From positions 496,001-560,000 of the forward strand of contig NZ_FQUP01000001.1 in NCBI RefSeq assembly GCF_900129325.1: a DNA stretch of 64,000 nucleotides, written 5' to 3'. Positions within the stretch are counted from its first letter, which is position 1. Each line of letters begins with the position of its first letter. This stretch comes from Kaistia soli DSM 19436 (GTDB lineage: Bacteria; Pseudomonadota; Alphaproteobacteria; Rhizobiales; Kaistiaceae). The translations under genes and the position numbers were made by a program. Under the pieces are notes generated by a model, which saw nothing but the letters and a program-made list of their open reading frames with translations, was not told the origin of the DNA and ran no database searches. Shown in pieces: positions 1 to 8,749 of this stretch.

Positions 1-702
1 GGCCTCGCGCTTGGCGCGCCGCATCGTGCCGTGTCGTTCACGGTGCCGACGGGCAATTTCGGCGACGTCTTCGCCGGGTATGTCGCGAAGCGCATCGGCC
101 TGCCGATCGAGCGGCTCGTCATCGCAACGAATTCCAACGACATCCTTGCCCGTACGCTCGCAAGCGGACGCTACGAGATGACCGGAGTGGTGCCGACCAC
201 CTCGCCGTCGATGGACATCCAGATATCCTCGAATTTCGAACGGCTGCTGTTTGAAGCGGCCGGCCGCGATGCCGGCACCGTGCGGCAGCTGATGGGCGGC
301 CTCACACAATCGGGCGCCTTCACTGTCCCGCCGGCAGCGCTTGCCGCGATCCGCGGCGAATTCGAGGCCGGCCGTGCCGATGAAGCGGCCACCGCCGCGA
401 CGATGCGCAGCCTGCTCGCGGAAACCGGATATCTCGCCGACCCCCATACGGCGGTCGCGCTCACGGTCGCTGGCCGAGTTGATCCATCTCCGACGCCCAT
501 GGTGACGCTCTCGACGGCCCATCCGGCGAAGTTTCCCGCCGCTGTCGAGGCGGCAACGGGCGTGAAGCCGGAACTGCCGGCCTGGCTCGGCGATTTCATG
601 GACCGGGAGGAGCATTTCTCGGTCCTCCCCAACGATACAGAAGCCGTTGCCCGCTTCGTTGAAGCGCGCGCACGAGCGGTTGAGGAAAGGGCTGGAACAT
701 GA
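1..702 (+). CDS. thrC: Threonine synthase, C-terminal part (cut by window edge)
   Basis: PLP-dependent enzyme that converts O-phosphohomoserine to threonine, the last step of threonine synthesis in the cytoplasm. The reading frame is open from base 1, so about 233 C-terminal residues are visible and the start and PLP-lysine lie outside the window. The stretch PTGNFGDVFAGY followed by IATNSNDILAR is characteristic of the long (fungal/proteobacterial type) threonine synthases. It ends at TGA, 25 bp before the M16 peptidase start, so the two are probably co-transcribed. Homoserine kinase (thrB) lies 6 kb downstream on the same strand, so two consecutive threonine-pathway enzymes share the neighbourhood. 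The identification is firm; only the truncation is due to the window. Confidence 0.95.
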   Translation, partial: GLALGAPHRAVSFTVPTGNFGDVFAGYVAKRIGLPIERLVIATNSNDILARTLASGRYEMTGVVPTTSPSMDIQISSNFERLLFEAAGRDAGTVRQLMGGLTQSGAFTVPPAALAAIRGEFEAGRADEAATAATMRSLLAETGYLADPHTAVALTVAGRVDPSPTPMVTLSTAHPAKFPAAVEAATGVKPELPAWLGDFMDREEHFSVLPNDTEAVARFVEARARAVEERAGT

Positions 703-727
703 CCCGATACAGCGCGGTTCGCCGCTG

Positions 728-2002
728 ATGGGCGTCGAGGTGACCAAGCTTCCATCCGGGCTCACGGTTGCGAGCCATGCGATGGACCACCTCGAAAGCG
801 CCGCGCTCGGCGTATGGGTCGGAGCCGGCTCGCGGCTCGAATCCTCGTCCGAGCATGGCATCTCGCATCTCCTGGAGCACATGGCGTTCAAGGGCACGGC
901 GCGCCGCTCGGCGACCGACATTGCCGAAGAGATCGAGGCGGTCGGCGGCGAGGTGAATGCCGCGACATCCGTCGAGACGACGTCCTATTACGCTCGCATC
1001 TTGAAGCCGGACGCAGAGCTGGCCGTCGACATCCTTGCCGACATCCTCTGCAATTCGGCCTTTGATCCCCATGAGCTGGAGCGCGAGCAGCACGTCATCG
1101 TGCAGGAGATCGGCGCCTCGCTCGATACGCCAGAGGATCGGGTCTTCGATTTCTTCATCGAGGGGGCGTTTCCCGACCAGCCGCTCGGCCGCACCATTCT
1201 CGGCACCGAGGAGACCGTGCGCGGCACGCGTCCGCAACACCTCTCCTCCTATCTCGATCGCCACTATCACGGCCCGTCGATGGTCCTATCAGCAGCAGGC
1301 GCCGTCGATCATGCCAAGCTGGTGTCGCTCGCCGAGGACCGCTTCGCGGGCTTGCCCTCGACGCCGCTGCCGGACGCCCAGGCGGCGCATTATATCGGCG
1401 GCGACGTTCGCGAACGGCGCAAGCTGATGGAAGCGCAGATCCTGCTCGGCTTCGAGGGACTGCCCTACGCGTCCGAGGATTTCCACGCCGTGCAGATCCT
1501 CGCCTCGCTGCTCGGCGGCGGCATGTCCTCACGGCTCTTCCAGGAAGTGCGCGAAAAACGCGGCCTCTGCTACTCGATCTATTCGTTTCACTGGAGCTTC
1601 GCCGATACCGGCCTCTTCGGCATCCATGCCGCGACGGGCGCCGAAGATATCGAGGAGCTGATGCCGGTGCTGATCGGCGAGCTCGAGCGGGCGAGCCATG
1701 ACATTTCCGAGCAGGAGCTTTCCCGCGCCCGGGCGCAGATGCGGGCGAGCCTCCTGATGAGCCTCGAAAGCCCGGCGGCGCGCGCGGGCCAGCTTGCGCG
1801 ACAGATCCTGCTGTTCGGACGGCCGATCGCCGTCGACGAACTGGTCGCCCGGATCGACGGGGTGAGCGTTGCCAAGCTGCGGGATCTCGCCCAGATGATC
1901 TTTACCGGCAGCCCGCCGACGCTGGCTGCCATAGGCCCGATCGACAAGCTCGCCGATCGCAGCAGGATATCCCAGCGTCTGGGCTCGCCGGTCGCAGCTT
2001 AG
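728..2002 (+). CDS. M16 family zinc peptidase (processing-peptidase-like)
   Basis: A 424-residue zinc metallopeptidase of the inverzincin family, related to mitochondrial processing peptidase beta and bacterial PqqL/YmxG-type peptidases. The inverted zinc motif HLLEH is at residues 47-51, and a downstream Glu-rich helix (ELEREQHVIVQEI) supplies the third ligand. The second half holds the usual inactive M16 repeat with the GGGMSSRLFQEVREKRGL signature. ATG 728 is chosen because the protein begins MGVEVTKLPSGLTV, as family members do; earlier in-frame starts are TTG codons inside thrC. It follows thrC by 25 bp and precedes an acetyltransferase by 14 bp, so an operon is likely. The substrate is not known from sequence. 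Confidence 0.92.
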   Translation: MGVEVTKLPSGLTVASHAMDHLESAALGVWVGAGSRLESSSEHGISHLLEHMAFKGTARRSATDIAEEIEAVGGEVNAATSVETTSYYARILKPDAELAVDILADILCNSAFDPHELEREQHVIVQEIGASLDTPEDRVFDFFIEGAFPDQPLGRTILGTEETVRGTRPQHLSSYLDRHYHGPSMVLSAAGAVDHAKLVSLAEDRFAGLPSTPLPDAQAAHYIGGDVRERRKLMEAQILLGFEGLPYASEDFHAVQILASLLGGGMSSRLFQEVREKRGLCYSIYSFHWSFADTGLFGIHAATGAEDIEELMPVLIGELERASHDISEQELSRARAQMRASLLMSLESPAARAGQLARQILLFGRPIAVDELVARIDGVSVAKLRDLAQMIFTGSPPTLAAIGPIDKLADRSRISQRLGSPVAA

Positions 2003-2016
2003 GACAGACGCGGGCG

Positions 2017-2604
2017 ATGGAATTCCTGCGCTCAGTCGTCCCGTTTCAGCCGGCGCCGGTCATCTCGACCGACACCGTGATCCTGCGCAGCCCTGGCATG
2101 GCCGACTACGCGGCGTGGAGTGAACTGCGCGGCGCCAGTCGCTCATTCCTGATGCCCTGGGAACCGGTCTGGCCGATCGACGACCTGACCAAGCCAGCCT
2201 TCCGGCGGCGGCTGCGTCGCTACCAACGCGAAATGCAGGAAGCGACCGGCTATCCGTTCCTGGTATTCCGCACCGGCGACCTCAACCTCGTCGGTGGCCT
2301 GACACTGTCGCACATCGTCCGTGGCGTGACGCAGTCCTGCTCGCTCGGTTACTGGATGGGCGAGCGCTATGCCGGCAAGGGCCTGATGACGGCCGCGGTC
2401 AAGGCTGTCATCCCCTTCGTCTTCGACACGCTGAAGCTGCATCGGCTCGAGGCTGCCTGCCTTCCGCACAATTCCGCTTCCATCCGCCTTCTCGAAAAAG
2501 CCGGATTCACCCGCGAGGGCTATGCACGGCGGTATCTCAACATTGACGGTCGCTGGCAGGATCACCTGCTTTTCGCGATCGTGAGCGATGATCCCCGCCC
2601 GTGA
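2017..2604 (+). CDS. GNAT family N-acetyltransferase, RimJ/RimL-like
   Basis: A 195-residue acetyltransferase with the RimJ/RimL-type GNAT fold. The acetyl-CoA loop is seen in GYWMGERYAGKGLMTAAV, followed by the conserved strand-helix FDTLKLHRLEAACLPHNSASIRLLEKAGF. Proteins of this subgroup acetylate ribosomal-protein N-termini or small amines. The substrate of this one cannot be assigned, although RimJ (acts on ribosomal protein S5) is the usual database name. The gene starts 14 bp after the M16 peptidase stop, as is common in rhizobia, and is probably in the same transcript. The ATG start is followed by a plausible N-terminus and no better upstream start exists. Confidence 0.88.
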   Translation: MEFLRSVVPFQPAPVISTDTVILRSPGMADYAAWSELRGASRSFLMPWEPVWPIDDLTKPAFRRRLRRYQREMQEATGYPFLVFRTGDLNLVGGLTLSHIVRGVTQSCSLGYWMGERYAGKGLMTAAVKAVIPFVFDTLKLHRLEAACLPHNSASIRLLEKAGFTREGYARRYLNIDGRWQDHLLFAIVSDDPRP

Positions 2605-2695
2605 CGGCAGGGGTGTCGCTTCGGCGGCTGCGCTGTGGCCAACCGAAAAACCCTTGGACTGACAAGGCCCGGGATAGTACTCCTCGACGGCCTGC

Positions 2696-2703
2696 AGGAG
2701 GTG
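2696..2703 (+). promoter_or_regulatory. Strong Shine-Dalgarno setting a TTG start
   Basis: The octamer AGGAGGTG lies five bases upstream (measured from AGGAGG) of a TTG codon at 2707. This favours the TTG over the in-frame GTG at 2635, and the protein read from TTG begins directly with a clean signal peptide. Confidence 0.6.
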
Positions 2704-2706
2704 TTA

Positions 2707-5595
2707 TTGTCGCTTAACCGTATCGTCGCTGCGATCGGTCTGGTGCTGTTCGTGTTTGCCGGGACGGTTTCGCCGGCCCTGGCGCTCGACGCGCTGACGG
2801 TGCCGCTCGACGGCAAGACGCTCGATCTCACCAAGGCCATCGACTATGCCTCGCGCGATCCCTCGGACCGTGTCCAGGTGTCGACGGCGCCTGGTCCCGA
2901 TGGCATCGTGCGCCGGATCGAGGTGCGTTCGAACGAGAACGGCGGCAGCTCCTACTGGGCCTATTTCGCGCTGTCCAACAATGGCGACGAGCAGATCGAC
3001 CGCCTGCTGGTGGCGCCGCATTTCCGCCTCGTGAATTCCGGCCTCCTCATCCCCGATCTCGGCGCGTCGCGCATCGCGCAGGTAACGCCGAGCCAGGGCT
3101 TTCCCCCCGAGCGCCAGGCGAGCCAGGAAGCCGACATCTTCCGCATCACGCTCGACCCCGGCGCCGTCGTGACCTTCGTCGCGGAATTACGGACGCCGAA
3201 CCTGCCGCAGCTCTATCTGTGGGATCCGGACGCCTACAAGGACAGCATCAATTCCTTCACGCTCTATCACGGCATCGTGCTGGGCATTTCGGGCCTGCTC
3301 GCGCTCTTCCTGACCATCGTCTTCGTGGTCAAGGGCACCGCGATGTTCCCCGCCACCGCGGCGCTCGCGTGGTCGGTGCTGATCTATCTCTGCATCGATT
3401 TCGGCTTCTGGAACAAGGTGATCCAGATCGCGCCCGGCGACGACAAGATGTGGCGCGCCGGCGCGGAGGTGCTGCTTTCGGCGGCGCTGCTGATCTTCAC
3501 TTTTGCCTATCTCAACCTCAATCGATGGCATGTGCGCTACAGTCACGCGACGATCGCCTGGCTGGTCGGCCTGATGATCCTGCTCGGCGTGGCTGTCTTT
3601 GAGCCGGGGATAGCCTCCGGCGTCGCCCGCATGTCGCTCGGCGCCACGGTGGCGGTCGGCTTCATCGTGATCGTCTATCTGTCGCTGCATCGCTACGACC
3701 GCGCCATCATGCTGATCCCGACCTGGGTCTTGCTGATGGTGTGGGTGTTCGGCGCCTATCTGACCGTCACCGGCAGCCTCGCCAATGACGTGATCCAGCC
3801 GGCGTTGAATGGCGGCCTCGTGCTGATCGTCCTGCTGATAGGCTTCACGGTCATGCAGCACGCCTTTGCCGGCGGCACGATCGTGCAGGGCGCGATCGGC
3901 GAAACGGAGCGCCGCGCCTTGGCGCTGGTCGGAGCCGGCGACATCGTCTGGGACTGGGATGTTGCGCGCGACCGCATCCTGACCGGCACGGATGCCGAGG
4001 ACCTGCTCGGCCTCAAGCACGGCACGCTGGAAGGTCCGGCGCGCGACTGGCTCGAAGTGCTGCATCCGGCCGATCGCGACCGCTTCAAGGCGACGCTCGA
4101 CGCAGTCATCGAGCAACGCCGCGGCCGCATCGCGCAGGATTTCCGCCTGCGTTCGGAGGATGGCCATTATCGCTGGTTCCATCTCCGCGCCCGGCCGGTG
4201 ATCGGCTCGGACGGCGAGGTCCTGCGCTGCGTCGGCACCATGAGCGACGTCACTGAAGAACGCACAGCCGAGGAACGGCTGCTGCATGATGCCGTGCACG
4301 ACAATCTGACCGGCCTCGCAAACCGGGAACTGTTCCTCGATCGCCTCTCCAGCGCGCTTATCCGCGCTGAGGTCGAGGATGCGGCACAGCCGTCCGTCTT
4401 CCTGCTCGACATCGACCGCTTCAAACATGTGAACGACAATTTCGGCCTTTCGGTCGGCGATTCTATCCTTCTGACCGTCGCGCGACGGCTGTCGCGGCTG
4501 CTGAAGCCGCAGGACACGCTTGCCCGGCTCTCCGGCGACCAGTTCGGTTTCATGCTGCTCTCGGAATTCGAGCCGGAGCGGATAGCCGGGTTCGCTGACA
4601 GCGTTCGCCGCGCCCTTCGGACACCGATCTCGTTCGGCGACAAGGAGATCTTCCTGACGGCCTCGATCGGCATCGCCATGCATGATGCCGAGCAGCACGA
4701 CGCGGTCTCGATGTTCAAGGATGCCGAGATCGCGATGTATTGCGCGAAGCGCCTCGGCGGCGACCGCATTGAGGCGTTCCGCCCGGCGCTGCGCCAGAAC
4801 GGCACGGACACGCTGACGCTCGAGGCCGATCTTCGCCGCGCTATCGGGCGCGAGGAGATCAAGGTGCTCTACAGGCCGGTAGTGCGCCTTGAGGATCGGA
4901 CCGTCGCGGGCTTCGAGGTGGAGGTCCGCTGGGACCATCCGAAGCATGGCCGCGTGCCGGCCAGCGAATTCCTGACGCTGGCCGAACGTAACGGGTTGAT
5001 GGCGCCGCTCGGCCTCTTCGTCCTCGACAAGGCAGCGCGCCAGCTCTCAGACTGGCAGGAGCAGCTCGGCCCGCATGTGCCGCTGTTCGTCTCGATCAAT
5101 GTCTCCAGCCGCCAGTTGCTGCGCCATGACCTCATCAACGACGTCAAATCGGTGCTGTCGCGCGCCGCGGTGCAGCGCGGCTCGCTGAAGCTCGAATTCG
5201 CCGAAAGCCTGGTGATGGAGAATCCGGAATACGCCGTGCAGGTGCTGGCCCGGGTACGCGAGCTCGGCGCCGGGTTGACGATCGACGATTTCGGCACCGG
5301 CCACTCCTCGCTCAGCTATCTGCAGCGCTTCCCCTTCGACACGCTGAAGATCGACCAGAGCTTCGTGCGCGGCCCGACTGCCAAGCAGAATCGCGTGATC
5401 CTGCGTGCCATCGTCGCCCTCGCGCATGATCTGCACATGGACGTTATGGCAGAGGGCGCCGAGAACGACGACGACGCGCTCGATCTCTACGATATCGGCT
5501 GCGAATTCGCCTCCGGCCAGCTGTTCGGTCCGGCGATGACGGCCGTCGAAGCGGGCGGCCTGCTCTTCCGCGAGGAAGAGGCGATGATCGCGTGA
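2707..5595 (+). CDS. Membrane GGDEF-EAL protein with PAS domain; GGDEF degenerate
   Basis: A cyclic-di-GMP signalling protein of 962 residues. From the TTG start it has a signal peptide ending SPALA, and a periplasmic beta-rich domain to about 190. About seven membrane helices (roughly 195-400) resemble 7TMR-DISM sensors. A PAS domain (about 410-525), GGDEF domain (about 535-695) and EAL domain (about 705-955) follow. The GGDEF signature reads SGDQF (609-613), lacking the catalytic Glu, so cyclase activity is unlikely. The EAL signature reads E737-V-E, but other key residues remain: NVSSRQL, LEFAES, D860-D861-FGTG, K881 in LKID and E919. Phosphodiesterase activity is therefore plausible, perhaps with GGDEF as a GTP sensor. 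It lies between the acetyltransferase and ispH. An alternative start is GTG 2635. Confidence 0.9.
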   Translation: MSLNRIVAAIGLVLFVFAGTVSPALALDALTVPLDGKTLDLTKAIDYASRDPSDRVQVSTAPGPDGIVRRIEVRSNENGGSSYWAYFALSNNGDEQIDRLLVAPHFRLVNSGLLIPDLGASRIAQVTPSQGFPPERQASQEADIFRITLDPGAVVTFVAELRTPNLPQLYLWDPDAYKDSINSFTLYHGIVLGISGLLALFLTIVFVVKGTAMFPATAALAWSVLIYLCIDFGFWNKVIQIAPGDDKMWRAGAEVLLSAALLIFTFAYLNLNRWHVRYSHATIAWLVGLMILLGVAVFEPGIASGVARMSLGATVAVGFIVIVYLSLHRYDRAIMLIPTWVLLMVWVFGAYLTVTGSLANDVIQPALNGGLVLIVLLIGFTVMQHAFAGGTIVQGAIGETERRALALVGAGDIVWDWDVARDRILTGTDAEDLLGLKHGTLEGPARDWLEVLHPADRDRFKATLDAVIEQRRGRIAQDFRLRSEDGHYRWFHLRARPVIGSDGEVLRCVGTMSDVTEERTAEERLLHDAVHDNLTGLANRELFLDRLSSALIRAEVEDAAQPSVFLLDIDRFKHVNDNFGLSVGDSILLTVARRLSRLLKPQDTLARLSGDQFGFMLLSEFEPERIAGFADSVRRALRTPISFGDKEIFLTASIGIAMHDAEQHDAVSMFKDAEIAMYCAKRLGGDRIEAFRPALRQNGTDTLTLEADLRRAIGREEIKVLYRPVVRLEDRTVAGFEVEVRWDHPKHGRVPASEFLTLAERNGLMAPLGLFVLDKAARQLSDWQEQLGPHVPLFVSINVSSRQLLRHDLINDVKSVLSRAAVQRGSLKLEFAESLVMENPEYAVQVLARVRELGAGLTIDDFGTGHSSLSYLQRFPFDTLKIDQSFVRGPTAKQNRVILRAIVALAHDLHMDVMAEGAENDDDALDLYDIGCEFASGQLFGPAMTAVEAGGLLFREEEAMIA

Positions 5596-5700
5596 GGGCG
5601 GCTGCACGTGGCGACGGCGGCCTCCGGCGGCCGATCGTTGCCGCTTGACATGGCCCCCTTCGCTCCCTCTATTCCGCTCATGCCGCCGGAAGAACCGCTG

Positions 5701-6666
5701 ATGTCCGAATTCGAGAAGCCGCCGCTCGATGTCCTGCTCTCCGCGCCGCGCGGCTTCTGCGCTGGCGTCGACAGGGCAATCCAAATCGTCGAGCTGGCTC
5801 TGAAGAAGTTTGGCGCGCCGGTCTATGTCCGGCACGAGATCGTGCACAATCGCTATGTCGTCGACAGCCTGCGCGACAAGGGCGCCGTCTTCGTCGAGGA
5901 ACTTGACGAGATCCCTGATGATGGCCAGCCGGTCGTCTTCTCGGCGCATGGTGTCCCGAAATCCGTGCCCGAAGCGGCCCGGACGCGGCAGATGTTCTTT
6001 CTCGATGCGACCTGCCCGCTGGTGTCGAAAGTGCACAAGGAAGCGCAGATTCATTTTAAGCGCGACCGCGAGATCGTGCTGATCGGCCATGCCGGACACC
6101 CCGAGGTGATCGGCACAATGGGCCAACTGCCGCCGGGCACCGTCTCGCTCATCGAGACGGTAGCGGATGCCGCGGTGTTTCAGCCGCGCGATCCCACAGC
6201 GCTCGCCTATCTCACGCAGACGACGTTGTCGGTCGACGACACGGCCGCGATCGTCAGGGTGCTCATGGAGCGCTTTCCGGCGATCACGGCGCCGCACAAG
6301 GAAGATATCTGTTACGCGACGACCAATCGGCAGGATGCGGTCAAGCGCATCGCCGCGTCGGTCGACGCGATGATTGTCGTCGGAGCGCCGAACTCGTCGA
6401 ATTCGCAACGGCTGCGCGAGGTCGCAGAACGCGAGGGCTGCCCGGTTTCGGTGCTGATCCAGCGTGCCAGCGATATCGATTGGCCCGCGCTTGGCGCCAT
6501 CCGCCGTGTCGGCGTGACGGCTGGCGCCTCGGCGCCCGAGGTGCTGGTCGAAGAGGTCATCGACGCCTTTGCCGCGCGCTACGCCGTCAAGGTCGAGGTG
6601 GTGCAGACGGCGGAGGAGACGATCGCCTTCAATCTGCCGCGCGAACTCCGGCCGGCAGCGGCCTGA
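5701..6666 (+). CDS. ispH: 4-hydroxy-3-methylbut-2-enyl diphosphate reductase
   Basis: Final enzyme of the MEP isoprenoid pathway; it reduces HMBPP to IPP and DMAPP with a [4Fe-4S] cluster. The three cluster cysteines are visible at C20 ([12 protein letters not shown]), C105 (DATCPLVSK) and C204 ([11 protein letters not shown]), as is the HEIVHN substrate-pocket stretch. It has 321 residues when started at ATG 5701, the usual family length. The frame is open upstream to 5608, but that extension is not conserved-looking. Homoserine kinase follows after 7 bp. The first enzyme of the same pathway, dxs, is also in the window at 30 kb. Confidence 0.95.
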   Translation: MSEFEKPPLDVLLSAPRGFCAGVDRAIQIVELALKKFGAPVYVRHEIVHNRYVVDSLRDKGAVFVEELDEIPDDGQPVVFSAHGVPKSVPEAARTRQMFFLDATCPLVSKVHKEAQIHFKRDREIVLIGHAGHPEVIGTMGQLPPGTVSLIETVADAAVFQPRDPTALAYLTQTTLSVDDTAAIVRVLMERFPAITAPHKEDICYATTNRQDAVKRIAASVDAMIVVGAPNSSNSQRLREVAEREGCPVSVLIQRASDIDWPALGAIRRVGVTAGASAPEVLVEEVIDAFAARYAVKVEVVQTAEETIAFNLPRELRPAAA

Positions 6667-6673
6667 TCCCAGA

Positions 6674-7639
6674 ATGGCCGTTTACACAGAGATCGCGGAC
6701 GACGAGATCGACCGCTTCGTTTCGGGCTACGACATCGGCGCCGTGCTCTCCTTCAAGGGCATTGCCGAGGGCGTGGAAAATTCCAACTATCTCGTCGTCA
6801 CCGAGACTGGCCCGCATATCCTGACGCTCTATGAAAAGCGCGTTGATCCGCGCGACCTGCCCTTCTTCATCGGCCTGATGGAGCATCTCTCTGCGCGCGG
6901 CCTGACCTGCCCGCAGCCGGTGCGCAATCGTGCCGGCGAGGCGCTCGGCACCCTGGCCGGCAAGCCGGCGGCGATTGTCACATTCCTGAAGGGCATGTGG
7001 ATCCGCCGGCCACGCGTCGAGCATTGCGCGGCGGTCGGGACAGCGCTCGCAGACCTGCATCTCGCGGGCGAAGGCTTTGCGCTAACCCGCCGCAACGCGC
7101 TTTCAGTCGAGGGATGGCGGCCGCTTTTCGAGCGCTCCGTGGAGCGAGGCGACAGCGTGTTGCTCGGCCTTGTCGACGCGATCCGAGAGGAGCTGGATTT
7201 CCTCGAGCGCGCCTGGCCGAGCGGTCTGCCGAAAGGCGTCATCCACGCCGATCTCTTTCCGGACAATGTGTTCTTTCTCAAGAACCAGCTCTCCGGGCTG
7301 ATCGACTTCTATTTCGCCTGCAACGATTTCCTCGCCTATGACGCTGCCATCTGCCTGAATGCCTGGTGTTTTGAGGCTGACGGCGCCCTCAACGTCACGA
7401 AGGCGCGGGCCCTGCTCGGCGGCTATCAGAGGGTCCGTCCCTTCACAGACGAGGAACTCGCGGCGCTGCCGATCCTGGCGCGTGGCTCGGCCCTGCGTTT
7501 CCTGCTTACGCGGCTCTATGATTGGCTCAACGTGCCGCCCGGCGCGCTGGTCGCGCCCAAGGATCCGCTCGAATACTGGCGCAAGCTGCGCTTCCATCAA
7601 TCCGTCGCGGATATCCGCGCCTATGGTATCGGTGAATGA
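6674..7639 (+). CDS. thrB: Homoserine kinase (APH-fold type)
   Basis: Phosphorylates homoserine to O-phosphohomoserine, the substrate of threonine synthase. This is the 321-residue aminoglycoside-phosphotransferase-fold form of ThrB typical of alphaproteobacteria, not the GHMP kinase of E. coli. The catalytic loop [11 protein letters not shown] has H191 and D193, and the magnesium-binding [10 protein letters not shown] follows. The start is ATG 6674, just after the ispH stop; the longer open frame upstream overlaps ispH and is not used. The stop overlaps the rnhA start in an ATGA arrangement, indicating translational coupling. Confidence 0.94.
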   Translation: MAVYTEIADDEIDRFVSGYDIGAVLSFKGIAEGVENSNYLVVTETGPHILTLYEKRVDPRDLPFFIGLMEHLSARGLTCPQPVRNRAGEALGTLAGKPAAIVTFLKGMWIRRPRVEHCAAVGTALADLHLAGEGFALTRRNALSVEGWRPLFERSVERGDSVLLGLVDAIREELDFLERAWPSGLPKGVIHADLFPDNVFFLKNQLSGLIDFYFACNDFLAYDAAICLNAWCFEADGALNVTKARALLGGYQRVRPFTDEELAALPILARGSALRFLLTRLYDWLNVPPGALVAPKDPLEYWRKLRFHQSVADIRAYGIGE

Positions 7640-8103
7640 CTGACGAAGAACGTGTCCAGATCTGGACGGACGGCGCCTGTTCCGGCAATCCCGGCCCCGG
7701 CGGCTGGGGCGCCGTGCTGGTCTTTGGCGGCCAGACCAAGGAGCTGAGCGGCGGTGCGGCCGAGACCACCAACAACCGCATGGAACTGACCGCCGCCATC
7801 GAAGCGCTCTCAGCCTTGAAGCGGCCGTGCAAGATCGACCTTCACACGGATTCACAATATGTGAAGGGTGGCATCACCGGCTGGATCCACGGCTGGAAGA
7901 AGAATGGCTGGAAGACCGCCGACAAGAAGCCGGTGAAGAATGTCGATCTCTGGCAGCAGCTCGACGAGGCCCTGAAGCGGCACGACGTGGCGTGGCATTG
8001 GGTGCGCGGCCATGATGGCAATGTCGAGAACGAAAAGGCCGACCTGCTCGCCCGCCAGGGCATGGCGCCCTTCAAGCCAAGCCGCGGCCGCCCAGCCGCC
8101 TGA
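7636..8103 (+). CDS. rnhA: Ribonuclease HI
   Basis: Cytoplasmic endonuclease that cleaves the RNA strand of RNA-DNA hybrids, for example in R-loops and primer removal. The protein has 155 residues, the standard size. The catalytic carboxylates are D12 (WTDGACSGN), E50 (NNRMEL), D72 (HTDSQYV) and D136, with H126 in the RGHDGN loop. It overlaps the thrB stop by four bases (ATGA). The C-terminus [10 protein letters not shown] is a short basic tail. ispH-thrB-rnhA is a common order in rhizobia. Confidence 0.96.
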   Translation: MTDEERVQIWTDGACSGNPGPGGWGAVLVFGGQTKELSGGAAETTNNRMELTAAIEALSALKRPCKIDLHTDSQYVKGGITGWIHGWKKNGWKTADKKPVKNVDLWQQLDEALKRHDVAWHWVRGHDGNVENEKADLLARQGMAPFKPSRGRPAA

Positions 8104-8192
8104 GCACCCCCAAAAGGCCCGACACCGAGATCGCTGCCAGCTCGGCCGAACACATGGCCAAGCTGGCGTTTGTCGATGGACGTTCGCCGGTC

Positions 8193-8675
8193 TCAGAGAA
8201 GCCCGAGAACCGCCGCAGCGCCCGAGACGGTAACGCCCGGCGCATCCTCGATGTTGAGGGCCGTGACGGTGCCGTCCTCGACCACCATCGCGTAACGACG
8301 TGAACGGACGCCGAGACCGGCCGGGCCGAGGTCGACTTCGAGTCCTGCCGCCTTCGTGAAAGCGCCGGCGCCATCGGCGAGATAAAGGATCTTGCCCTCG
8401 CCACCCGTTGCCTTGGCCCACGCGCTCATGACGAAGACGTCATTCACCGCGACCACCGCGATCTCATCGACGCCCTTCGCCTTGATCGCATCGCCCTGGT
8501 CGATATAGCCGGGCAGATGGTTGTTGTGGCATGTGGGCGTGAAGGCGCCCGGCACGGCGAACAGGACCACCTTCTTCCCGCCGAAGATCTCGGCCGTCGT
8601 TTTCTCGACAACGCCGTCCGGCGTCATGATGCGGAACTTGGCGTCAGGCAGGCGCTCGCCAACCGAGATGGTCAT
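8193..8675 (-). CDS. Peroxiredoxin, Prx5 type (one cysteine)
   Basis: Thiol peroxidase of 160 residues that reduces hydrogen peroxide or alkyl hydroperoxides. The peroxidatic cysteine is C49 in PGAFTPTCH, the Prx5/PMP20 active-site motif. No second cysteine is present, so it must be recycled by an outside thiol such as glutathione/glutaredoxin or thioredoxin. ATG 8675 is chosen because a GGAG lies at good spacing and the product starts MTISVGERLP as in relatives; the frame stays open to 8747. It lies convergent with rnhA and shares its strand with the DsbD-alpha-like gene 74 bp upstream. Confidence 0.92.
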   Translation of the reverse strand: MTISVGERLPDAKFRIMTPDGVVEKTTAEIFGGKKVVLFAVPGAFTPTCHNNHLPGYIDQGDAIKAKGVDEIAVVAVNDVFVMSAWAKATGGEGKILYLADGAGAFTKAAGLEVDLGPAGLGVRSRRYAMVVEDGTVTALNIEDAPGVTVSGAAAVLGLL

Positions 8676-8749
8676 CGCAGTCTCCATGGATGGGGGAAGG
8701 TAGGAATTCGCAGCCCAGCATAGCGCCGGGAACACGCGGTGAGGCATGT

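Noticed and set aside
3187-4947. Long minus-strand open frame inside the GGDEF-EAL gene
   Set aside because: Low-complexity Arg/Asp/His-rich translation opposite a clearly real gene; codon-position bias explains it.
5047-6408. Minus-strand open frame spanning the EAL domain and ispH
   Set aside because: Crosses two well-identified genes and has no recognisable fold.
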